In this document: piece after piece, positions 1 to 5,818 of the stretch
Numbering within the stretch: the first letter of the stretch is position 1
Layout of the letters: each line of letters begins with the position of its first letter
From: an uncultured Lachnospiraceae bacterium
GTDB taxonomy: Bacteria > Bacillota > Clostridia > Lachnospirales > Lachnospiraceae
DNA: 5,875 nucleotides
Assembly (NCBI GenBank): GCA_902803245.1
Contig: CADCPJ010000115.1
Span: forward strand, 1 to 5,875
Direction of reading: 5' to 3'
The notes under the pieces: generated by a model
Database searches by the model: none
The model's input: only the letters and a program-made list of their open reading frames with translations
What the model was told of the DNA's origin: nothing
Translations under genes and position numbers: made by a program

Positions 1-1
1 C

Positions 2-445
2 AACAAACTCATCACGGTCCGGGTCAGCGGCCAGACAATCCTCGATGCCCTGGAATTCGGCGTCTCCTTCCTTCCGAAAGCAAGCGGCAACTTCCCGCAG
101 GTATCCGGCATTACATACACCATCGACGAAGGCCTGAACAGCAGCGTGACGACAGACGAAAAAGACCAGTTCATCTCCGTGGACGGCCCGCGCCGCGTAT
201 CCGATGTCATGATCGGTGACAAGCCGCTTGATCTGAGCGGTTTCTACACGCTTGCCATCAGCGATTATCTGCTGACCGGCGGAAATGGCTACATGATGTT
301 TAAGGACGCCGAAATTGTCTCGGACATGCAGCTTACCGACAACGAGGTTCTCATCAGTTACATCGAGAGATGTCTTAACGGCGAGATCCCTTCGTTCTAC
401 GAGGCGCCGCTGAACCGGATCCTCCTCATGAAGTCCGTTGCGTAA
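2..445 (+). CDS. 5'-nucleotidase / UshA-type protein, C-terminal domain (5' end outside window)
   Basis: Reading from base 2 gives 147 residues ending at TAA 443-445. The sequence fits the C-terminal domain of 5'-nucleotidases (5_nucleotid_C, PF02872): it opens with NKLITVRVSGQTILDALEFG, continues with PQVSGITYTID, and has the segment GFYTLAISDYLLTGGNGYMMF near residues 80-100, which matches the family's Y-x-(V/L)-A-x-x-D-Y-L-x-x-G-G-D/N-G-Y-x-x-F signature that lines the nucleotide-binding site. Family knowledge: such enzymes are usually secreted or surface-attached and remove phosphate from extracellular nucleotides or related phosphoesters. The metallophosphatase domain, and any signal peptide, must lie upstream of the window. 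The protein ends shortly after the domain with no LPXTG motif or transmembrane tail visible. The substrate cannot be told from this part alone. Confidence 0.88.
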   Translation, partial: NKLITVRVSGQTILDALEFGVSFLPKASGNFPQVSGITYTIDEGLNSSVTTDEKDQFISVDGPRRVSDVMIGDKPLDLSGFYTLAISDYLLTGGNGYMMFKDAEIVSDMQLTDNEVLISYIERCLNGEIPSFYEAPLNRILLMKSVA

Positions 446-491
446 ACACAAGAAGAGACATTTCAATCGCCTCTTGCATAGTGTATTATAA

Positions 492-510
492 AAATAGCTC
501 ACAGCTATTT
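492..510. terminator. Hairpin after the 5'-nucleotidase gene, possible terminator
   Basis: AAATAGCT (492-499) and AGCTATTT (503-510) form a perfect 8-bp stem with a 3-base loop, 47 bases after the nucleotidase stop. Read leftward, the stem runs into TTTTTATAAT, so it looks better as a terminator for the minus strand. Read rightward it is followed only by TTTG. It may serve both directions, but the stem is AT-rich and weak. Confidence 0.35.
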
Positions 511-547
511 GTGACCAAGGCTCCCGGATTTCAACAGTCGCTTGCTA

Positions 548-576
548 TCTCTCCCCGCGCGAGCGGGGATGGTCCG
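548..576 (+). repeat. Solitary type I-E CRISPR-repeat-like sequence (no array)
   Basis: The 29-base segment contains CTCCCCGC-GCGA-GCGGGGAT: a 6-bp stem CCCCGC (553-558) and GCGGGG (563-568) around a GCGA loop, followed by GGTCCG. This matches the general form of type I-E repeats of high-GC bacteria, roughly GTGCTCCCCGC...GCGGGGATG-TCC, except that the first bases read TCTCT. I see no second copy within one spacer length (about 32 bases) on either side and no cas genes. It may be a leftover repeat, a target-mimicking or exapted element, or an ordinary GC hairpin that happens to look alike. Confidence 0.4.
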
Positions 577-610
577 TGATGGGGGTGGATGATAGAACTC
601 AATAAACTTA

Positions 611-644
611 CGGGGAGGCTGTTCGCGGCCTCTCCGTTTTCTTG
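611..644 (+). terminator. Rho-independent-type terminator, rightward
   Basis: CGGGGAGGC (611-619) pairs with GCCTCTCCG (628-636) over nine base pairs, including one G-T pair, around an 8-base loop, and is followed by TTTTCTT. This is a good intrinsic terminator for rightward transcription. No + strand gene ends just before it, so it may end the transcript that crosses the CRISPR-repeat-like element at 548-576, or be left over from a lost gene. Read leftward it lacks a T-run. Confidence 0.5.
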
Positions 645-712
645 TGAAATGGAAGTTGATGCCAGGGGGATATGGAAGTGCTGGCCAAGGTTCTTGAGAA
701 TCTTGTCATCAA

Positions 713-808
713 TTAAACAGAGCACCAATGCGAGCTGTTCGCACACGGTTTGCATGCTGCGGCGATGGCAGAGCCGTCGATTTCAGCCCAGGATGCTTTA
801 TGGTCCAT
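713..808 (-). pseudogene. N-terminal remnant of an alanine-racemase-like PLP enzyme
   Basis: Starting at ATG 808-806 on the minus strand, the frame gives 31 residues beginning MDHKASWAEIDGSAIAA and ends at TAA 715-713. The W-A-E-I-D-x-S-A-I-A pattern is the usual opening of the alanine racemase N-terminal domain (PF01168), where W/Y-x-E-I-D-L-x-A-I-x-x-N precedes the PLP-lysine segment. After residue 17 the homology moves to another frame: the overlapping ATG at 755 reads MQTVCEQL, which fits the next family segment (N-x-R-x-V-R-E-Q-L). One base has therefore probably been lost near 756. The following KAxAYG lysine motif is absent, so the gene is broken and mostly deleted. Its start overlaps the 3' end of the 483-codon gene by 11 bases, suggesting it was the next gene of that operon. 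The family call rests on a short match. Confidence 0.5.
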
Positions 809-2249
809 ATGCGATGACATTTTCAGGATAGCGATCGTTCAGTGCCTCGGCGATACGTCGATACCAGTTCTCCTCCCGCGCGCCCTTGCCCACGAGGTCG
901 GAATACATGATGTGCAGGCCCATTCGATGGGCGTCTCCCAACCGGGTGCGGCGCATAATGTCCATGAGATAACCGTAAGACGGCTGGGAGATCCTAAGCT
1001 CCACGGGACCGGCGGCGGTGGTGTAGCCGCTGCCCTGGTACAACGCGTACATGGGGCCGCAGATGTAGCCGGTGCAGTCGTAGCCGCCGATGACCGTCGC
1101 CTCATGGTCCATGCCGCGCTGCTTCAGCACCGAAACCAGGCCCTGCTGATATTTGGGCAGGTAGATCGTCTGGAAGACGCCGCCCAGCCAGCTGATGCCG
1201 CGCTCAAAGAAGGTGGTGAGCGCCATGGTGAGTATGCCCGGCATGAGCTTGCGCTGCGCCAGGAGGGAGCAAAGGGATTCGGCGTCCGCCGGTATGGCGT
1301 GGGAAACGCCTCGCCAGTCCGTGCCGGTCAGGATATTGTCTTCATTCAAGGTCAGCCGGAACTTGCGCCCCTTCTCGTCCACGCCGCGGAAGAAGAAGTC
1401 CGCCAGATGTCCACCGCCGGAGAGGGGCGTCTGAACGACCCCGGCGCGGAGCCGTTCGTCCCGCAGAAGGGCGGCGAGCAGTGTGTTTCCCTCGGAGAGC
1501 TCCCGGATCAGCAGCGGGAGGATCATGCTCTCCAGATCCAGATAGGCGAGGATCGGCCCGTTTTCCCCGAAGAGTTCCCGGCTGAGGCCTACGCCGATGC
1601 AGGTAACCTGCTCATCAAAGCGCGGGCTCGCGAGCACCGGCTCCGATTCGTACACCTCAGTGATAAAGGCGTTAACGGCCCGGTCCACCTTGTTGAGCCA
1701 CTTCTTGGTCAAAAAGCGGCCGCGAAAGTGCCTGAGCAAGGCAGTGTTGATGGGTGGGGCGCATGAGGCCTGGAGAGCCGGCTTATCAGGAAATATGGGC
1801 ATGCGAACCAGATTATCCGGGGAGGCGTAGCTCAATATGCCCCGGGCGTAGGTAGAGCTGTCCATCTCCACCTGAGCGCCGGGAGCGATGGGCAGTACGT
1901 TTTCCCGATAGCCCAGCCTCCGGAGCAGGTCACCAAAGAGCAAGTCGGTCTGGAAGGTCTGAGCGCAGAAAATGCCGCCGTGGTGGTCAGCCGTGCACAG
2001 CGCCCCCGTGCGAATGCCCTGGACCGCCTGGGCGGCAATGTCCGACTGAAGACGCGCCGCGGCCACCGCCTCGGCCTGAGTATAGAAGTCCTCCGGGTCC
2101 AGCAAGGGCGGTATCCTCTGATTGCCCGCCACCTTTTCCGCCTGGAGCTCCAGGAAAGCGTCAAGGGTCATGGATTCCCAGGTGCTGTAGACGCGCAGGG
2201 TGGGACTGTGGCCATAGCATATTTCAAGAAAGTGGTTGAGCGTGTCCAT
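798..2249 (-). CDS. Unrecognised 483-residue protein, conserved-looking, with HHGG motif
   Basis: This is an intact, GC-rich frame on the minus strand. I start it at ATG 2249-2247, because the stop codon of the preceding frame overlaps it as TGATG. A second ATG four codons upstream (2261) would give 487 residues but has AGAGG directly against it. I do not recognise the family. Visible features: no signal peptide and no clear transmembrane helix; an early segment GALCTADHHGGIFCAQTFQT (about residues 82-101) with paired His and Gly; a Ser/Pro/Gly-rich turn QTPLSGGGHLADFFFRG; and, in the C-terminal third, GGVFQTIYLPKYQQG and IGGYDCTGYICGPMY, which look like conserved active-site loops. It is probably cytoplasmic. 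Its neighbours on the strand are a truncated upstream gene and a racemase-like remnant, which hints at a role in small-molecule (amino-acid-like) metabolism. That is inference. It has lost its original promoter region to rearrangement, so expression is uncertain. Confidence 0.75.
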   Translation of the reverse strand: MDTLNHFLEICYGHSPTLRVYSTWESMTLDAFLELQAEKVAGNQRIPPLLDPEDFYTQAEAVAAARLQSDIAAQAVQGIRTGALCTADHHGGIFCAQTFQTDLLFGDLLRRLGYRENVLPIAPGAQVEMDSSTYARGILSYASPDNLVRMPIFPDKPALQASCAPPINTALLRHFRGRFLTKKWLNKVDRAVNAFITEVYESEPVLASPRFDEQVTCIGVGLSRELFGENGPILAYLDLESMILPLLIRELSEGNTLLAALLRDERLRAGVVQTPLSGGGHLADFFFRGVDEKGRKFRLTLNEDNILTGTDWRGVSHAIPADAESLCSLLAQRKLMPGILTMALTTFFERGISWLGGVFQTIYLPKYQQGLVSVLKQRGMDHEATVIGGYDCTGYICGPMYALYQGSGYTTAAGPVELRISQPSYGYLMDIMRRTRLGDAHRMGLHIMYSDLVGKGAREENWYRRIAEALNDRYPENVIAYGP

Positions 2250-2332
2250 CAGGTCTCGCATCCTCTGTTTGAGCTGTTCACGCCGCAGCAGGTGAAGGTC
2301 AGCATGTTGATGTCGTCGGAATGGGGAGCTTC
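2249..2332 (-). pseudogene. 3' end of a truncated gene upstream of the 483-residue gene
   Basis: The minus-strand frame ending at TGA 2251-2249 reads EAPHSDDINMLT, continues with FTCCGVNSSNRGCET and stops. Its third codon positions are almost all G or C, as in the downstream gene, and the stop overlaps the next ATG by one base (TGATG). That arrangement is typical of coupled operon genes. About base 2333 the composition turns AT-rich, and the same frame reaches a stop near 2350, so the gene body has been cut off. The three Cys residues near the end (CC and C) may be meaningful, but I cannot name the family. The alternative reading is that this is merely the 5' untranslated region. Confidence 0.4.
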
Positions 2333-2341
2333 GTAAATTTT

Positions 2342-2407
2342 ATGCGACTAATTACAGATGGTCCTTATGCCGGCGAAGATCTGAAAGAGAAAGCAAATGA
2401 GAAGAGT
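2342..2407 (+). pseudogene. Possible DDE transposase scrap
   Basis: The frame from ATG 2342 reads MRLITDGPYAGEDLKEKANE, then KSIDL, before losing any protein-like character. The pattern I-T-D-G-x-Y-x-G-x-x-x-x-x-x-A-x-E-K-x-I-x-L resembles the segment around the second catalytic Asp of IS1182/IS4-like DDE transposases (I-x-D-x-x-Y-x-S/G-x-x-N-x-x-x-A-x-x-x-x-I). Only about 22 residues are recognisable, with no third catalytic Glu, no terminal repeats and no target-site duplication seen. It sits exactly where the GC-rich minus-strand operon is cut, so a mobile element is a reasonable cause of the truncation. Confidence 0.35.
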
Positions 2408-2767
2408 ATCGATTTACATAAAAAAGCAGCTCAACACCAACCACAGTACCGAGCCAACTTTTTCATTCACAACTGGCTGCCATCTAATAGGCCCTATAGC
2501 TTTGCGCAGCCGGATTTCTCCAGCTTTGCCCTCTCTTTGTGCTGTGTATTAATTTACCATATTGGGCATTGCATGGTCAACGCAAGTGTGATCAGAGCTG
2601 TCTCCTGTATGTCGCCGAAGTTACCATTCACGGGTTTCTCTGGCCTTTTTTCCTCAAAGAACCCTTCTCCTGAAGAAATGCACTTTAACAGTCCCCGCCA
2701 ATTAAAGCGGAGCATACGTCAGTGCAGGCTGTCTATGATTGCAGCAAACCAGCCTGTATTCTCATGC
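2408..2767. other. Stretch with no supportable gene
   Basis: The + strand frame stays open through much of this segment, but its translation is rich in Ser, Pro, Phe and Cys with no domain and no ribosome-binding site. The minus strand has a 53-codon frame (2715-2554) without a ribosome-binding site. The segment looks like decayed intergenic or mobile-element DNA. Confidence 0.45.
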
Positions 2768-2795
2768 TCCCCGCCGGCTGCAGCACCGGCGGGGA
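2768..2795. other. Strong GC-rich hairpin without a T-run
   Basis: TCCCCGCCGG (2768-2777) and CCGGCGGGGA (2786-2795) form a perfect 10-bp stem around an 8-base loop CTGCAGCA. The nearest T-run on the + strand (TTTT 2807-2810) is too far for a classic terminator, and none follows on the minus strand. It could be a transcript-stabilising stem, a decayed terminator, or a palindromic repeat unit. Confidence 0.5.
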
Positions 2796-2855
2796 TCCGA
2801 TATCTGTTTTGAGATTTTTAATGTCACTATTATCTTATCATACGGCGCATGCTAT

Positions 2856-2880
2856 TATGGTATAGAATAAATAGTATACC
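2856..2880 (+). promoter_or_regulatory. Possible extended -10 promoter within an operator-like dyad
   Basis: GGTATA (2859-2864) and TATACC (2875-2880) are an inverted repeat with a 10-base spacer, in an AT-rich patch ahead of the + strand block. TGGTATAGAAT (2858-2868) resembles an extended -10 element. No good -35 box lies 17 bases upstream. This is the best candidate for a regulated start of the 3017-5818 genes, but the support is weak. Confidence 0.22.
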
Positions 2881-2926
2881 TTATGAATCTCTTCTGCTTA
2901 CAGCATACACCTCCGGTCCTCAGGTC

Positions 2927-3007
2927 ATGGAAAGCGGGGACATGGTCCGCAGTTATACGCAAATCTCGCAGGAAAAAGCAAAGCAGATGATGGAGCAAAT
3001 GCGATGA
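2927..3007 (+). pseudogene. Remnant resembling the N-terminus of a rhodanese-like lipoprotein
   Basis: The frame from ATG 2927 gives MESGDMVRSYTQISQEKAKQ, then MMEQMR and TGA at 3005. The Y-x-Q-I-S/T-Q-E-x-A-K-x-M-M pattern is the usual lead-in to the rhodanese domain of many Clostridia lipoproteins. The same frame upstream, without a start codon, reads SLLLTAYTSGP, which resembles a lipoprotein signal end (LTAC-x-SG) with the lipobox Cys changed to Tyr. The catalytic rhodanese part (D-V-R-T and the Cys loop) is missing. I infer a gene decayed at both ends. The match is short and could be chance. Confidence 0.33.
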
Positions 3008-3016
3008 CGCAATACA

Positions 3017-3328
3017 GTGTGGATAGATGATCATTCTTTCTGCTCAGAATACCTTTTCAAAGATTGGGAAGCGTTCCTGGCTTTAATCTATGAAGAAGGT
3101 GTTGGCGTTTCGTCTATCCTTTGGTGGGAGCACTGTAAAAAGAATTTTCAGCATGGCCGCACGAGTGGGGATTACCATCCAGCAGTCCTTCATCTAGCTA
3201 TGACCGACAAGTGCCTGTACTACCAGGAGAAAGACACCCATGAGCACAAAGCCAGATTTCGCGCAAATGCACAGCGCGATTACAAAAGCCGAATCGCTTG
3301 CGCAGTCCCTTCAGGAAATCGCAGATGA
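3017..3328 (+). CDS. Short hypothetical protein overlapping the helicase start
   Basis: A GTG-started frame of 103 residues. Its first 75 or so residues look like real protein: acidic and aromatic, with FKDWEAFLALIYEEG, SSILWWEHCKK and HGRTSGDYHP, the style of small cytosolic hypothetical or immunity-type proteins. I cannot name a family. No Shine-Dalgarno sequence precedes the GTG. The frame lies in register with the remnant ending at 3007, separated from it by only that stop and three codons. The last 30 residues overlap the helicase gene by 89 bases and become Arg/Lys/Ala-rich, as expected of an out-of-frame read. The natural C-terminus may therefore be lost by a frameshift, or the protein may really overlap. 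There is no signal peptide or membrane segment. Confidence 0.4.
   Translation: MWIDDHSFCSEYLFKDWEAFLALIYEEGVGVSSILWWEHCKKNFQHGRTSGDYHPAVLHLAMTDKCLYYQEKDTHEHKARFRANAQRDYKSRIACAVPSGNRR
3225..3229 (+). promoter_or_regulatory. Ribosome-binding site of the SNF2 helicase
   Basis: AGGAG lies 10 bases before ATG 3240. It supports that start over the next in-frame ATG (residue 10, base 3267), which has no comparable site, and it lies inside the preceding hypothetical ORF. Confidence 0.6.
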
Positions 3329-5402
3329 CAACCAGCAGCGGGCGGAACGGATCCGTTCTCTGTCTATAGCTATACAACGAAAACAGGCAACAGTCCGTCT
3401 GGACAACCTATCTATCCGGGAACTGGAAGACACAAAGCCCGCCATTCGGATTCAGACGCTCGAAGACGCAGGATATAATACGCTCGGCGATGTATACCGG
3501 GCAACGGATGACGAGCTGATGGCACTGCCGGGCATTGGAGAAAAATCCAGCAGCGCGATCCGAAACATCACAGACACATTTCTGGACCAGATCGCAGCCA
3601 GAGAACCCATACATTTGTCTGCCGAACCATCTGATCAAACTCTGGCGGAGCTGGAAACCGAACTGGTCCGCTGTAAATACTGCGGCGAAGTCTGTATAGA
3701 CGCTGCGCCGATTTTGGAAGCGACAGGCTCCGTCGCAAAGGAAATAGTACCCAAAATACGGATCCGGTCAGCTTTCGGATGGTTCTTCTCAGGGAAAAAG
3801 AAGAAAGAAGAAACGGCCGAAGCACTTGCAATCCTCACGGAATACTGTGACGGCATTCAGGTGCAAAGAGCCGAAAGACTGCTCGGCCTATACGAGGACT
3901 ATCGGAGTATAAGCACGGACGAGTGCATGGCAGATCTTCGGAAAAATGCCGCCACATACTATGCGCTTCTGGAGCGCATTCTGGGACAGACGGGTGGGCA
4001 AAAAACGTACCATTCCATCCCGGAAAAAGTGGCTGCAGAAATAGAAGAGGAGACGCTGGCCACAGACCGATTCAAAGGCGATCTGAGAGCATATCAGGAA
4101 TTTGGCGCAAAATACATTCTGCATCAGAAACGGGTCCTCCTCGGAGACGAGATGGGACTCGGAAAGACGATCCAGGCTATCGCGGTAATGGCACATCTGG
4201 AATCCCTGCTGAACAGAGAAAACAGGGGAGGGCGGTTTCTTGTCGTTTGCCCGGCTTCCGTCCTGACAAACTGGTGTCGGGAAATTCGGAAATTCAGCGA
4301 AGTGAAGGCGTATCTTCTGCACGGGAAAACGTTCGACTCCTCGCTTACAGCGTGGAAGGAGTCGGGAGGAGCCGCAGTCACGAATTACGAGAGCATGGAG
4401 AAGCTGGTAGACCACGTCAACAACAAAATGCATCTCGAATTATTCGTGATCGACGAAGCTCACTACATCAAAAACCCGGAAGCGAAGCGTACAAAATACG
4501 TACATATGCTGGAAGACGAATCGGAGCGGATCCTTCTGATGACCGGCACGCCTCTGGAAAACAACGTCGACGAAATGTGTGAGCTCATCGGCTTCATCCG
4601 GCCGGAACTCATACCAAAAATCCGAAAATATGTGGGAAGAAGGGACGCCCCGGGCTTTCACGAGATGCTGGCGCCTGCCTACCTGCGTCGTCACCGCAGC
4701 GATGTTCTGAAAGAACTTCCTCCGCTGACGGAAGAAGTAGAATGGTGCACCATGACACCATCTGATCAGGCGGCTTATGCCGAACAGGTAAGGAAAGAGA
4801 ATTTCACCGGTATGCGCAGGGTTTCGTTCCTGCAGGAGACAGGACTCCCGTCAGCGAAACTGCAGAGACTGAAGGAACTGTGCGAGGAGGCGGTATCGGA
4901 GAACCGCAAAGTGATCGTCTTTTCCTATTTCCGGGAGACTCTGCAGAAAGTACAGGATGCACAGGGATTCAGCATTGCCGGCGAGATCACGGGCGACACC
5001 AAGCCGGAAGCGCGGCAGGGAATCATTAACCACTTTCAGAATTTGGACGGAGGCGGCGTGCTGCTCTGCCAGATTATAGCGGGCGGAACCGGATTGAATA
5101 TACAAGCCGCAAGTGTTGTCATTTTCTGCGAACCACAGATCAAGCCATCGCTGACGAAGCAGGCGATTTCCCGCGTATACCGGATGGGCCAGATACAGGA
5201 TGTCCTTGTATACCACCTGGTAATGGAAAACACTGTTGATGAAGCAGTTCTCCGTATCCTTGCGAATAAGGAGGAAGAATTCAGCCTCTTCGCAGAAGAG
5301 TCTGCATTGGCAGACGCCGCGGACATGATCATCGGGAAGGAATGGATTCAGGAAGTGCTTGAAGAAGAGCGGCAAAAGTATCTGCCGGCTGTTATCAGCT
5401 GA
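3240..5402 (+). CDS. SNF2-family DEAD/DEAH-box ATPase with N-terminal helix-hairpin-helix domain
   Basis: This 720-residue protein is an ATP-driven double-stranded DNA translocase of helicase superfamily 2 and is expected in the cytoplasm. Domains in order: a Gln/Arg-rich helical start (about 1-65); a helix-hairpin-helix around residues 75-110 with LPGIGEKSS at 96-104, for non-specific DNA binding; a CKYCGEVC cluster at 145-152 that could hold half a zinc site; a linker; then the two RecA-like lobes. Visible motifs are LRAYQ (282), Walker A DEMGLGKT (303-310), Ia PASVLTNW (338-345), Walker B DEAH (405-408), III MTGTPLENN (434-442), IV VIVFSYF (558-564), V GTGLNIQAA (616-624) and VI QAISRVYRMGQ (641-651). 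All are intact, so it should be active. It has no SWIM zinc finger, nuclease or methyltransferase domain. Eight bases separate it from the next gene, so they are probably co-transcribed. The biological role (repair, transcription recycling, defence) is not shown by the sequence. Confidence 0.95.
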   Translation: MSTKPDFAQMHSAITKAESLAQSLQEIADDNQQRAERIRSLSIAIQRKQATVRLDNLSIRELEDTKPAIRIQTLEDAGYNTLGDVYRATDDELMALPGIGEKSSSAIRNITDTFLDQIAAREPIHLSAEPSDQTLAELETELVRCKYCGEVCIDAAPILEATGSVAKEIVPKIRIRSAFGWFFSGKKKKEETAEALAILTEYCDGIQVQRAERLLGLYEDYRSISTDECMADLRKNAATYYALLERILGQTGGQKTYHSIPEKVAAEIEEETLATDRFKGDLRAYQEFGAKYILHQKRVLLGDEMGLGKTIQAIAVMAHLESLLNRENRGGRFLVVCPASVLTNWCREIRKFSEVKAYLLHGKTFDSSLTAWKESGGAAVTNYESMEKLVDHVNNKMHLELFVIDEAHYIKNPEAKRTKYVHMLEDESERILLMTGTPLENNVDEMCELIGFIRPELIPKIRKYVGRRDAPGFHEMLAPAYLRRHRSDVLKELPPLTEEVEWCTMTPSDQAAYAEQVRKENFTGMRRVSFLQETGLPSAKLQRLKELCEEAVSENRKVIVFSYFRETLQKVQDAQGFSIAGEITGDTKPEARQGIINHFQNLDGGGVLLCQIIAGGTGLNIQAASVVIFCEPQIKPSLTKQAISRVYRMGQIQDVLVYHLVMENTVDEAVLRILANKEEEFSLFAEESALADAADMIIGKEWIQEVLEEERQKYLPAVIS

Positions 5403-5410
5403 GGGAAATA

Positions 5411-5818
5411 ATGGTGTTAAAAAGCAGCGGCAATAAGAAGGGCTCTTCTGCCATACTGGCAGATGAATTTATCCGTGGCGCGATGGAAAACGGGCATGAA
5501 ATTACGGAATATGACCTGATTCACAAGGATATCCGCCCCTGCACGGGGTGCAATGCCTGCGGTATGGGCGGGCCTTGCGTGCAGAAGGATGATTACGAGA
5601 AAGAACTCAAGGATCTGCTCAGAAAGACAGACATGATCGTCTTTGCAATGCCCGTTTACTATTACAACTGGCCGGCCCAGCTGAAGACGGTCGTCGACCG
5701 GTTCTACAGTTTTACGACGGAGCTGACCTGTATGCACAAGAAAGCAGCGCTTCTCGCGGTTGCATGGGATGCCATCTCTCGCTATAATTTCTTTCCATCC
5801 TTCAACAGGGAAGCCTAA
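5411..5818 (+). CDS. FMN-reductase / iron-sulfur-flavoprotein-like protein, C-terminus probably lost
   Basis: GAGGG (5401-5405), overlapping the helicase stop, precedes ATG 5411 by five bases, so coupling is likely. The 135-residue product has a flavodoxin-like fold of the NADPH-dependent FMN reductase family: a phosphate-binding loop SSGNKKGSS (5-13); a cysteine cluster CTGCNACGMGGPC with Cys 44, 47, 50 and 56 (C-x2-C-x2-C-x5-C), the spacing that binds a [4Fe-4S] cluster in archaeal Isf proteins but is also common in relatives without a proven cluster; and PVYYYNWPAQLKTVVDRFYSF (about 81-101), the flavin-contact and dimer segment. Relatives are usually about 180-200 residues. Here the match stops at AVAWDA (about 117-122) and the tail RYNFFPSFNREA is unlike the family. 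A frameshift or a recombination joint near 5772 is likely. It may still fold partly; function is doubtful. Confidence 0.75.
   Translation: MVLKSSGNKKGSSAILADEFIRGAMENGHEITEYDLIHKDIRPCTGCNACGMGGPCVQKDDYEKELKDLLRKTDMIVFAMPVYYYNWPAQLKTVVDRFYSFTTELTCMHKKAALLAVAWDAISRYNFFPSFNREA

Larger units (their letters stand above)
446..712. other. Non-coding strip between the two gene blocks
   Basis: No reading frame here looks like a gene: the open frames on both strands have no ribosome-binding site, and their translations have no recognisable domain. The strip holds the two hairpins and the CRISPR-repeat-like sequence listed separately. The part from about 645 to 712 has no assignable content and probably lies at a deletion joint beside the broken racemase-like gene. 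Confidence 0.5.

Noticed and set aside
446..645. Active CRISPR array
   Set aside because: Only one repeat-like unit is present; there is no second copy at spacer distance and no cas gene in the window.
531..755. Minus-strand frame of 74 codons starting MQTVCEQL
   Set aside because: Only the first eight residues fit, as the shifted continuation of the racemase-like remnant; the rest crosses two hairpins and is not coding.
750..1766. Long + strand frame of 338 codons
   Set aside because: It lies antisense to the 483-codon gene, has a low-complexity Ala/Gly/Glu/Val composition and no domain. It is a shadow of a GC-rich gene.
2554..2715. Minus-strand frame of 53 codons ending TLALTMQCPIW
   Set aside because: No Shine-Dalgarno sequence before the ATG and no recognisable family. 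It is protein-like only over its last 30 residues, so it was not listed as a gene.
2321..2812. + strand frame of 163 codons taken as a whole gene
   Set aside because: Only the segment 2342-2407 resembles a protein family; the rest is rich in Ser, Pro and Cys without any motif or ribosome-binding site.
3888..4433. Antisense frame of 181 codons inside the helicase
   Set aside because: It lies opposite the conserved motor motifs of a certain gene and has no family or start signal.
3240..5402. DISARM or another named SNF2-containing defence system
   Set aside because: No methyltransferase, DUF1998, phospholipase D or other partner gene is visible, so the helicase alone does not support a system call.
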